Assembly (NCBI RefSeq): GCF_004328625.1
Contig: NZ_CP032229.1
Coordinates: 558,001-622,000 of the forward strand
Source: Streptomyces seoulensis
GTDB lineage: Bacteria > Actinomycetota > Actinomycetes > Streptomycetales > Streptomycetaceae
Direction: 5' to 3'
DNA length: 64,000 nucleotides
The position numbers and the translations under genes were made by a program. Positions 28,930-36,487 of the stretch are shown piece after piece (positions within the stretch are counted from its first letter, which is position 1; every line of letters begins with the position of its first letter). A model generated the notes under the pieces. The model was not told the origin of the DNA and ran no database searches. It saw only the letters and a list, made by a program, of their open reading frames with translations.

Positions 28930-29879
28930 GTGTATTGATCACGAGCGTTGTTGACGCGGCTGATCGGTGGGTGGCCTCCGAGTGCGGTGTGGCAGCGGTG
29001 GTGGTTGTCGGTGTGGAGGAAGTCTGCCAGGGCGTCGGTGCGTTCGGTGTTGGTGGTGTAGGGCCGCTGGTAGGCCCATTCGTCGAGCAGGGTGCGGTTG
29101 AAGCGTTCGACCTTGCCGTTGGTCTGCGGCCGGTAGGGGCGAGTCAGCTTGCCGGCCGCACCGATCTCGGTGAGCACCTTTTTCCAGGCCAGGCCCTTGC
29201 GGTAGGCCCAGGCGTTGTCGGTCAGGACCCGCTCGATCCGGTCGATGCCCTGGGCGTGGAAGAAGGCGGCCGCGCGGGTCAGGAAGCCCGCGCAGGTCGC
29301 GGCTTTCTCGTCGGGGTGGATCTCGCTGTAGGCCAGGCGGGAGTGGTCGTCGACGGCGGAGTGGACGTAGTCGAAGCCCATGCCGCGGATCGGGCGGCCG
29401 GCCTCGCGGCCGTGGGTCTTGTGGCCGCCGCCGTCGGGGATCCGGCCCAGCTTCTTCACGTCCACGTGGATCAGCTCGCCGGGCCGGTCACGCTCGTAAC
29501 GGCGGATGACGGTGCCGGTCGGCCGGTCGATCCAGGCCAACTGGTTGAGGCGGTGGCGGGTCAGGATCCGGTGCACGGTCGAGGTGGGAAGGCCCACGAT
29601 CGGGCCGATCCGGGCCGGGCCCAGCTTGCGGCTCTGCCGCAGGTCGCAGACGCGGTCTTCCACCGCGGACGCGGTCCGGTGCGGCGTCGTGCGAGGTCGG
29701 CTGGAGCGGTCCTGCAGTCCCGCCTCGCCCTCGGTCCGCCACCGGCGGATCCATTTATGGGCGGTGGCGCGGGAGATACCCATCTCGGCGGCCACATGAG
29801 CGACCGGACGGCCTGAGCGGACACGTTCGACCAGCAGCCTCCTACCGAAGACGGTCAGCCGGGCATTACGGTGGGGCAC
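28926..29879 (-). CDS. IS481-family transposase
   Basis: A 317-residue transposase. The N-terminal helix-turn-helix region (VAHVAAEMGISRATAHKWIR, residues ~25-45) is followed by an rve/DDE domain. The catalytic residues are visible: Asp in IHVDVKKLGR, Asp in VLTDNAWAYRKG and Glu in NGKVERFNRTLLDEW. The frame is intact. It starts at GTG 29879 behind GGAGG. The last coding triplet uses one base of the target duplication, and the TAG stop is supplied entirely by the CTAG target. Confidence 0.95.
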   Translation of the reverse strand: MPHRNARLTVFGRRLLVERVRSGRPVAHVAAEMGISRATAHKWIRRWRTEGEAGLQDRSSRPRTTPHRTASAVEDRVCDLRQSRKLGPARIGPIVGLPTSTVHRILTRHRLNQLAWIDRPTGTVIRRYERDRPGELIHVDVKKLGRIPDGGGHKTHGREAGRPIRGMGFDYVHSAVDDHSRLAYSEIHPDEKAATCAGFLTRAAAFFHAQGIDRIERVLTDNAWAYRKGLAWKKVLTEIGAAGKLTRPYRPQTNGKVERFNRTLLDEWAYQRPYTTNTERTDALADFLHTDNHHRCHTALGGHPPISRVNNARDQYT

Positions 29880-29982
29880 GAAGACCTCCGTGCGGTGAGT
29901 TCCTAGACAGCTCCCACCACACCGGAGGTCTTCGCCATGTTCAAGACCACAGCCGTGTCAACAACGCTCGTGATCAATACAC
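28930..29982 (-). mobile_element. IS481-family insertion sequence, 1053 bp
   Basis: Terminal inverted repeats are 28930-28962 and 29950-29982 (33 bp, one mismatch; the outer 26 bp are perfect, beginning GTGTATTGATCACG). CTAG duplications flank it at 28926-28929 and 29983-29986. One intact transposase is carried. The perfect ends and duplication imply a recent, probably still mobile copy. It landed precisely on the TAG stop of the FKBP gene. Confidence 0.95.
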
Positions 29983-30025
29983 CTAGGCCGCTCCCCCGGT
30001 CGGCGCGCGCATCCCGCGAGGGGAG

Positions 30026-30598
30026 TCAGCCGACCTTGTCGGCCCGGCCCAGGCGGAGCGCGGAGACCAGGAAGAAGACCCCGCCCAGGAAGGCGTAGCC
30101 CGCCAGAGAACCCAAGGAGGCGTCCGGCTTTGCGGCCTGGGCGATGAACGAGGCTCCGGCGAGGGTGGAGATGGCGCCGCTGAGGATCATCGGCCACTGT
30201 CCGGCCATGCCGTGCCGGCGTCGCAGGGCGCCGACGATCAGCTGGACGGCTCCGGCGGTGACGGCCCAGGCGCCCCAGACGCGCAGGACCGCCGGGATGC
30301 CCGAGGTGGCCGCGGCGGCCAGACCGGCGGTGGTGAGGGTGCTGAGCGCGATGTTCGCGCAGAGACCCCGCACCGGGCCCTGGTTCGCCCTGGCGGACCT
30401 GAGGTCGACGACCGCGCACGCCACGTCGAACAGGGGATAGAGCACCAGCAGTGTCGCGCCGAGGGGACTCAGGGTGTGCGCGGTGGCGAACACCAGGGCG
30501 GCCCACACGGCGGCGAACGCGAAGCGGAGGAAGTACAGGCGGCGCAGTGCCGCGGTGTCGCTCTTGACGGGAACGGGGGCGGTGATGGACGAGGCCAT
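30026..30598 (-). CDS. DUF308-like/HdeD-type integral membrane protein
   Basis: A 190-residue membrane protein with about six helices (LYFLRFAFAAVWAALVFATA, LVLYPLFDVACAVVDLRSA, AVTAGAVQLIVGALRRRHGM, GYAFLGGVFFLVSALRL). The overall pattern resembles the DUF308/HdeD group; function unknown. Start ATG 30598 follows GAAGG. It is divergent from a TetR regulator, with paired operator-like repeats between them, so it is probably that regulator's target. Confidence 0.78.
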   Translation of the reverse strand: MASSITAPVPVKSDTAALRRLYFLRFAFAAVWAALVFATAHTLSPLGATLLVLYPLFDVACAVVDLRSARANQGPVRGLCANIALSTLTTAGLAAAATSGIPAVLRVWGAWAVTAGAVQLIVGALRRRHGMAGQWPMILSGAISTLAGASFIAQAAKPDASLGSLAGYAFLGGVFFLVSALRLGRADKVG

Positions 30599-30627
30599 GG
30601 GGTGCCCTTCCACAGGGAGTCGAAGAA

Positions 30628-30702
30628 GAGGGAGAACGTTCGGTCTCCCTCTTTCATCTAAGAGACCCCCATCCCCCCTGTCAAGACCGAACGTTCTCCC
30701 TC
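30628..30702. promoter_or_regulatory. Paired operators of the divergent TetR regulator
   Basis: A 19-bp sequence GAGGGAGAACGTTCGGTCT (30628-30646) recurs as its exact reverse complement at 30684-30702. Each copy contains the perfect palindrome GAACGTTC. One copy lies close to the membrane-protein start and the other close to the tetR start, as expected for two TetR-dimer sites controlling a divergent pair. Confidence 0.8.
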
Positions 30703-30724
30703 GCCGCCTGCTACCGTGGCCGCC

Positions 30725-31306
30725 ATGAGCACCCGCACAGAAGGCAAGAGCACGTCCGAGGCGCGCGCGCGGCTGCTCGACACGGCGACCCGGATCTTCT
30801 ACGCGGAGGGCATCCACTCCGTCGGCGTCGACCGGATCATCGCGGAGGCCCAGGTCACGCGCGCCACCCTGTACCGGCACTTCAAGGGCAAGGACGAGCT
30901 GATCCTCGCCTACCTCCAGCAGGCCGATCGCGGCATCCGGGGGCAGGTGGACGCCGTCCGGGCACAGGGCCTTCCGCCCGCCGAGACGGTCCGCGCCGTG
31001 GGCAGGTCCATCGCCGAGGGCATCCGGTCCCCCGGCTTCCGTGGCTGCGCCTTCCTGAACGCGGCGGCCGAGTACCCCGACCCGGCGCACCCCGTCCACC
31101 AGGCCGTACTGGCCCACCGGCAGTGGTTCCTGGAGACCGCCACGCAGCTCATGGACGACGCCGGCTGCTCCCCCGCCGAGGTGACCGGCCGCCACTTCGT
31201 CATGCTCCGCGACGGCGCGATGGCCGCCGGCTGCCTCTTCGACCCGGCGCTGATCTGCGCGACGTTCCTGGACGGAGTCGAGGGCATCCTGCGTACGGGC
31301 GCCTGA
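30725..31306 (+). CDS. TetR/AcrR-family transcriptional regulator
   Basis: A 193-residue TetR repressor. The N-terminal helix-turn-helix runs GIHSVGVDRIIAEAQVTRAT followed by LYRHFKGKDELILAYL (residues ~27-60); the C-terminal ligand-binding part includes GFRGCAFLNAAAEYPDP. ATG 30725 is chosen; GTG 30716 is in frame too. It probably represses itself and the divergent membrane protein through the two inverted operators in the gap. Confidence 0.92.
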   Translation: MSTRTEGKSTSEARARLLDTATRIFYAEGIHSVGVDRIIAEAQVTRATLYRHFKGKDELILAYLQQADRGIRGQVDAVRAQGLPPAETVRAVGRSIAEGIRSPGFRGCAFLNAAAEYPDPAHPVHQAVLAHRQWFLETATQLMDDAGCSPAEVTGRHFVMLRDGAMAAGCLFDPALICATFLDGVEGILRTGA

Positions 31307-31367
31307 ACTCCGCCTCCGTAGCGGCAGGGGCGGGTTCGCACACTCGGGGCGACTCTTCACTCGCCCC

Positions 31368-31736
31368 CTACCTGGGCGGCCATCCCCGCAGCGCCGCGTC
31401 TGCCATCGCCCGTAGCTCGTCCCGGCACACCCCACCGGCCGCCTGTACGGCGATGCCGTGGGCCAGCGTGGTGACGTACCGGGCCAGGAGCCCCGCGTCG
31501 GCTTCCGTCGACAGGTCGCCCTCCTCGACGGCCCGCTCGAACCGCTCCCGTATCCGCAGGTAGCCGTCGTTGCGCCAGCCGATCAGCAGTTCCCGGGCAG
31601 CACGGCCCGACTCGCCTGCGGCGAGCGCGCCCTGGACGCCCATGCAGCCCTGCGGTCCGGACGGAGCGGTGGTGGTCCGGATGACGCCCGCCAGGATCGC
31701 GGTGACGACACCGAGGGCGGTGGGCTGGTCCGCCTG
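31368..31736 (-). pseudogene. Truncated TetR-family regulator (C-terminal half only)
   Basis: About 120 residues of a TetR C-terminal domain remain (AILAGVIRTTTAPSGPQGCM, GWRNDGYLRIRERFERAVEE, GLLARYVTTLAHGIAVQAAG) and end normally at a TAG. No DNA-binding helix-turn-helix is found upstream in any minus-strand frame up to 32000; the open frame continues to 31832 but with unrelated, low-quality sequence. This is a decayed regulator gene. The limit at 31736 is where family-like sequence stops. Confidence 0.7.
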
Positions 31737-32020
31737 GCGACGCCCGGCGCGGACGGTCCCACCGGGACGCTCCGGGACAAGAGCGGGGTGCTGCCTTGGT
31801 AAGCAGCGGCTTGAGAAGCGGTGCGTGCCCACCGAGGCGGGGGCCGTGGGTTCGAAGCGGAACTTCTCGTACCACGGTCACGGCGTGCCACGAGTTCGGC
31901 AGGCCGAGCCGCGCGGCCTCGGGCGTCTTGGCGCTCGGGCCCGTAAAAGCCGCCCCGCCGCATCCGCCGGGCCCTCACCGGGCGAAGTGTTCCGAGGACG
32001 TGAGAGGCGGGAGGCGTGGT

Positions 32021-32716
32021 GTGGAGATCCGGGGCGCGCGCGTTCTCGTCGCCGGGGCGACCGGTGACATCGGGTCGGCGCTGGCCGAGCGGCTGGCCGG
32101 GGTCGGAGCGGTGACCGCGCTCGCGGGGCGCGACCCGGCCCGGCTGGCCGGGGTGCGTGAGCGGTGCGGTCCCGGGCCCTCGCGGATTTTCGACGCCTGG
32201 GACCTCGACGGCGCCGAGGGCACGGCGGCCTGGGCGGCGCGGGAACTGGGCGGGCTCGACGCCGTGGTCGTCTGTGTGGGGGTGGCCGCGTTCGGGCCGG
32301 TCGGTGAGATCGGCGAGGCGGTCGCGGAACACGTGATGGCGGTGAACGCGCTCGCGCCGATGGCGATCCTGCGTTCCGCGTCCGCCCATGTGTCCCCGGG
32401 CGGCCTGCTCGCCGCCGTCACGGGGACCGTCGCCCGCTCGGCCCCGGCCGGCATGGCGGACTACGCGGCGGCCAAGGCCGCGCTGGCCACCTGGCTGACG
32501 GCGACCCGGCGGGAGTTGCGGCGAGCGGGGGTGGGGGTGCTGGAGGTCTGCCTGCCGCACGTCGAGTCCGGGTTCGCCGGGCGCGCGGTGACCGGCACCG
32601 CTCCGCCGCTGCCGCCGGGCATCACGGTGGCCGAGGCGGTCGACGTCATCGTGGAGGGGATGCGCATGGACGCGCGGGTCGTGGACAGCGCCCGGTCGAA
32701 GCGGGGTACGACGTGA
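32021..32716 (+). CDS. Short-chain dehydrogenase/reductase
   Basis: A 231-residue SDR enzyme. The Rossmann motif is VLVAGATGDIGSALAERLAG at residues 7-26, an NAG-like position is VVCVGVAAFGPVGE, and the active site has Tyr/Lys in DYAAAKAAL. GTG 32021 is set by GGGAGG six bases upstream. Its stop overlaps the next start (GTGA), so it is coupled to the DUF2071 gene. The substrate is unknown. Confidence 0.88.
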   Translation: MEIRGARVLVAGATGDIGSALAERLAGVGAVTALAGRDPARLAGVRERCGPGPSRIFDAWDLDGAEGTAAWAARELGGLDAVVVCVGVAAFGPVGEIGEAVAEHVMAVNALAPMAILRSASAHVSPGGLLAAVTGTVARSAPAGMADYAAAKAALATWLTATRRELRRAGVGVLEVCLPHVESGFAGRAVTGTAPPLPPGITVAEAVDVIVEGMRMDARVVDSARSKRGTT

Positions 32717-33459
32717 CGGCAGGTACGTCAGCTCACGTGGAGGACGTCACGCCCCTGTCCCCACGCCCCCTGTCGCGCGTCCTGTTCCGGCAATGGTGGC
32801 GTGAACTGGTCTTCCTGCACTGGGAAGTCGACCCCGACGAGGTGGCACGGCTGCTGCCTCCGGGGACGTGTCCCGACCTCCACGAGGGCCGCGCCTACGT
32901 CGGCCTCGTCTTCTTCCGCATGGACCACCTGGCCTTCGGACGGGGGCCCGCCGTCTCCTACCTGGGCAGCTTCGGCGAGGTGAATGTCCGCCTGTACAGC
33001 AGGGACGCCCTCGGGCGGCGCGGAGTGGTGTTCCGCTCCCTGGACTGCGACCGCCTGCTGCCCGTCCTGACGGCCCGGACGGCGTTCGGCCTGCCCTACC
33101 GCTGGGCCCGCATCCACACCCGCCGCACCGCCACCGGAATCTCCTACGCCAGCCTCCGGCGCGACGGTTCGGGAGCGGGCGCCCGCGTCCGGGCCGACAT
33201 CTCCCCCGAGCCGTACGAGGCGACCACCCTGGAGCACTTCCTCACCTGCCGCTGGGGCCTGCACGCCCAACTCCGCGGCCGCACCTATTACTTGCCGAAC
33301 ACCCACCCCCGGTGGACGTTCACCCACTGCGACCTGACCTCGTACGACGAGTCAGCCATCGCGGCAGCCGGACTCCCCGCCCCGGCCGACGCCCCCGTCA
33401 GCGTCCTCCACGCCCCCGGCGTCCCCGTCCGCTTCGGCCCGCCTCAGCGGCTGCCCTAG
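32713..33459 (+). CDS. DUF2071 (YqjF-like) family protein
   Basis: A 248-residue DUF2071 protein of the acetoacetate-decarboxylase-like fold. Typical segments: LVFLHWEVDPDEVARLLPPG near 33-52, YLGSFGEVNVRLYSRD, GVVFRSLDCDRLL, and FLTCRWGLHAQLRGRTYYLP. Function is not established. It is coupled with the upstream SDR gene. Confidence 0.85.
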   Translation: MTAGTSAHVEDVTPLSPRPLSRVLFRQWWRELVFLHWEVDPDEVARLLPPGTCPDLHEGRAYVGLVFFRMDHLAFGRGPAVSYLGSFGEVNVRLYSRDALGRRGVVFRSLDCDRLLPVLTARTAFGLPYRWARIHTRRTATGISYASLRRDGSGAGARVRADISPEPYEATTLEHFLTCRWGLHAQLRGRTYYLPNTHPRWTFTHCDLTSYDESAIAAAGLPAPADAPVSVLHAPGVPVRFGPPQRLP

Positions 33460-33544
33460 GGACCCGAACCACCCGGACTTCGAGCTGCCCTCACGCACAG
33501 CATTGACGTGAGCACGACCCACCACTACGTTGCCACAGCGCTGA

Positions 33545-33556
33545 GACAACGTTGTC
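33545..33556. promoter_or_regulatory. LacI-type palindromic operator before GH92 gene
   Basis: GACAACGTTGTC is a perfect 12-base palindrome with a central CG, the usual symmetry of LacI-family operators. It lies 65 bp upstream of the GH92 start and fits catabolite- or substrate-dependent repression of this secreted glycosidase. No LacI gene is in the window. Confidence 0.6.
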
Positions 33557-33620
33557 AGGTCGTCAGGGAGGTTCCCGGTCCCGCCTCGCTCTCCCCCACT
33601 TCTTCAGGAGGCACAGAACG

Positions 33621-36398
33621 ATGTCCTGGATCTCGTCAGGCAGACCCCGGCGTGCGCGCCGGGGGTATGCGGTGGCTGCCGCCGTGGCAGGGGCCGCGCT
33701 GGTCGGTGCGTACGCGCTGCCCGCTTCCGCGGCGCCCGCGCGGGTCGCCGCTCTCGTGGCTCATCCGGCCGATCTGGTCAACCCGTTCATCGGTACGTCC
33801 AACGACGCCAATGACTTCCCCGGCGCGGACGTGCCGTTCGGCATGGTGCAGTGGAGTCCGGACACCTCGTCGCGGCCGCCGGGCGGGGGGTACGAGTACA
33901 AGGACGCCTCGATCACCGGGTTCAGCCTCACGCACATCGCCGGGCCCGGCTGCGGGGCGGCGGGGGACGTGCCGGTGCTGCCGACGGTCGGCGCGGTCAA
34001 CAACTCGGCCACCGACTCCTTCTCGCACGCCAACGAGTCCGCCACGGCCGGGTCGTACAAGGTCGCGCTGGACAACAAGGTGACCACCGAGCTGGCCACC
34101 ACCGCGCGGAGCGGGATGGCGCGGTTCACCTTCCCGGCCACCACTCAGGCGAACCTGCTGTTCAAGCTGAACAGCAGTCAGAACGGCGGGAGTTCGACCC
34201 AGTTCAACGTGGTGTCCAGCACCGAGGTCAGCGGCCAGGTCACGAGCGGCCGGTTCTGCGGGGCGGGCAACAGCTACACCGTGTACTTCGACATGGTCTT
34301 CGACCGGCCGTTCGCCACCAGCGGCAGCTCACTCGCGCCGGAGAAGCCCGCGCCGAGCGCGAAGCGGGCCGGGAAGAACGCGGCGGACAAGCCCAACCAC
34401 CCGCGCCTGCACGGCACCGCGCCCAAGTCCGTCAAGGGCGGTGCGACTCCGAAGGCCGCCGCGTCCAACGCCCACGTCACCTTCGACACCAGCTCCAGTC
34501 AGACCGTCCAGGCCAAGGTGGGCGTCTCCTACGTGTCGATCGCCAACGCGAGCGCCAACCGGGTCGCAGAGAACCCCAACTGGAACTTCGACGCGATCCG
34601 CACCTCGGCGCACGACGCCTGGGACTCGGCGCTGGGCAAGGTGCTGATCGGTGGCGGCACCTCGGACCAGCAGAAGATCTTCTACACCGCGCTCTACCAC
34701 TCGCTGCTGCACCCGAACGTCATCAGCGACACCAACGGCCAGTACTTCGGCTTCGACGGCAGGACGCACACGGTGGACTCCGGTCACAGGGCCGCGTACG
34801 CCAACTACTCGGGCTGGGACATCTACCGTTCCCAGGCCCAGCTGGAGGCGCTGGTCAGTCCCCAAGTGGCTTCCGACACCGCCCAGTCGATGCTCGACGA
34901 CTACCAGCAGACCGGGATCTTCCCCAAGTGGTCGGAGAACAACGGCGAGTCCTACGTCATGGTCGGTGACCCGGCCGCCGCGATCATCGCCGACTACTAC
35001 GCCTTCGGCGCACGGAACTTCGACACCTCGGCGGCGCTCGCGGGGCTGCTGAAGCAGGCGAGCACCGCCAACAACGACCGCCCCGGCCTCAGTTACCTCG
35101 ACAACCCCGGCTACGAGCCGCACGACGGCAGCTACGGCTGCTGCAACTTCTACGGCCCCGTGGCCACCACCCTGGAATACAACACCGCCGACTTCGCCCT
35201 CTCCGCCTTCGCCGGCGCCCTGGGTGACAGCGGGAGCCAGAAGACGTACGCGCACCGGGCGCAGGACTGGCGTAACGTGCTCAACCCGGCCTCCGGCTTC
35301 GTCCAGCCGCGCAACCTCGACGGCAGCTGGACCGGCGGGTTCGACCCGACCAGCGGGACGGACATGGTGGAGGCCGACTCCTGGATCTACACCGGCATGG
35401 TGCCGTTCAACGTGGCCGGGCTCGCCACCGCCAAGGGCGGCAACAAGGTGATGGGCGACTACCTGGACACCGTGCTGCGCAGCTACACCGGTGCCAACGG
35501 CTACGCCTGGGTGGGCAACGAGCCGAGCATCGAACTCCCCTGGGAGTACGACTACATCGGCATGCCGTACAAGACCCAGGCGACGGTGCGCGCGGTCCAG
35601 GACCAGATCTGGTCCAACTCCCCGGCGGGGCTGGCCGACGGCAACGACGACCTGGGCGCGATGAGTGCCTGGTACGTATGGTCGGCGCTCGGCATGTTCC
35701 CGATGACGCCGGGCACGGCCGATCTCGCCCTCGGTTCCCCGCTGTTCCCGCAGGCGCAGGTCACGCTGCCCTCGGGCAAGACGCTGACCGTCAACGGCAC
35801 CGGCGCGGCGGACAACGCCCCCTACGTCCAGTCCGCGACCTTCAACGGCTCGGCGTGGAACAACGCCTACGCCCCGACGTCCGCGCTCACCTCGGGAGGC
35901 ACCCTCGGCTTCACCCTGGGCACCACCGCCAACACCGGCTGGGCGAGCGGGACTTCGGCCGCACCCCCGTCGTACCCCGATGACACCTCCGCCCCGGCCA
36001 AGCCCCGGGTGGGTCCGGTGAAGGCCGGTGTCAGCTCCTCGCTCTGCGTGGACGACGCCAACTCCGGTACGGCGGACCACACCGCGATCCAGCTCTGGAC
36101 CTGCAACGGCACATACGCCCAGGACTGGACGGTCGCCTCGGACGGCACCCTGCGCACCCTCGGCAAGTGCCTCGACGTGACGAACAGCGGAACGGTCAAC
36201 GGCACCCTCGTCCAGCTGTACGCCTGCAACGGCACCGGGGCGCAGAAGTGGACGGCCGGCTCGGACGGCTCCCTGAAGAACGCCAACTCCGGTCTGTGCC
36301 TGGACGATCCCAACTCCGCCACGGCGGAGGGCACCCGCCTGCAGATCTACACCTGCAACGGTTCGGCGGCCCAGAAGTGGACCCTTCCGGCGGCCTGA
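33621..36398 (+). CDS. Secreted GH92-family glycosidase with ricin-type lectin domain
   Basis: A 925-residue exported protein with signal peptide ending PASAAPA near 42. The GH92 part (alpha-mannosidase family, calcium-dependent) runs about 50-780: NPFIGTSNDANDFPGADVPF at the start, the GNEPSIELPWEYDY motif, and GNDDLGAMSAWYVWSALGMF. The C-terminal ~125 residues are a ricin-B-type trefoil with QDW/QKW repeats that would bind carbohydrate. It degrades an external glycan, probably mannan or N-glycan. The GNEP motif here lacks the HH that usually follows it in mannosidases, so linkage specificity may differ. Confidence 0.92.
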   Translation: MSWISSGRPRRARRGYAVAAAVAGAALVGAYALPASAAPARVAALVAHPADLVNPFIGTSNDANDFPGADVPFGMVQWSPDTSSRPPGGGYEYKDASITGFSLTHIAGPGCGAAGDVPVLPTVGAVNNSATDSFSHANESATAGSYKVALDNKVTTELATTARSGMARFTFPATTQANLLFKLNSSQNGGSSTQFNVVSSTEVSGQVTSGRFCGAGNSYTVYFDMVFDRPFATSGSSLAPEKPAPSAKRAGKNAADKPNHPRLHGTAPKSVKGGATPKAAASNAHVTFDTSSSQTVQAKVGVSYVSIANASANRVAENPNWNFDAIRTSAHDAWDSALGKVLIGGGTSDQQKIFYTALYHSLLHPNVISDTNGQYFGFDGRTHTVDSGHRAAYANYSGWDIYRSQAQLEALVSPQVASDTAQSMLDDYQQTGIFPKWSENNGESYVMVGDPAAAIIADYYAFGARNFDTSAALAGLLKQASTANNDRPGLSYLDNPGYEPHDGSYGCCNFYGPVATTLEYNTADFALSAFAGALGDSGSQKTYAHRAQDWRNVLNPASGFVQPRNLDGSWTGGFDPTSGTDMVEADSWIYTGMVPFNVAGLATAKGGNKVMGDYLDTVLRSYTGANGYAWVGNEPSIELPWEYDYIGMPYKTQATVRAVQDQIWSNSPAGLADGNDDLGAMSAWYVWSALGMFPMTPGTADLALGSPLFPQAQVTLPSGKTLTVNGTGAADNAPYVQSATFNGSAWNNAYAPTSALTSGGTLGFTLGTTANTGWASGTSAAPPSYPDDTSAPAKPRVGPVKAGVSSSLCVDDANSGTADHTAIQLWTCNGTYAQDWTVASDGTLRTLGKCLDVTNSGTVNGTLVQLYACNGTGAQKWTAGSDGSLKNANSGLCLDDPNSATAEGTRLQIYTCNGSAAQKWTLPAA

Positions 36399-36402
36399 GC
36401 AC

Positions 36403-36444
36403 CCGAGTGCGGCCCCGTCCCTCCCCGGGCGGGGCCGCACTCGG
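36403..36444. terminator. Bidirectional hairpin terminator after GH92
   Basis: A perfect 15-bp stem (CCGAGTGCGGCCCCG at 36403-36417 with its complement at 36430-36444) closes on a 12-base loop between the convergent GH92 gene and the eCIS-linked gene ending at 36488. Confidence 0.85.
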
Positions 36445-36487
36445 CCGTACGCAGGCCGGAGATGAGGCGGCGGACCGTAGTCCGGAC

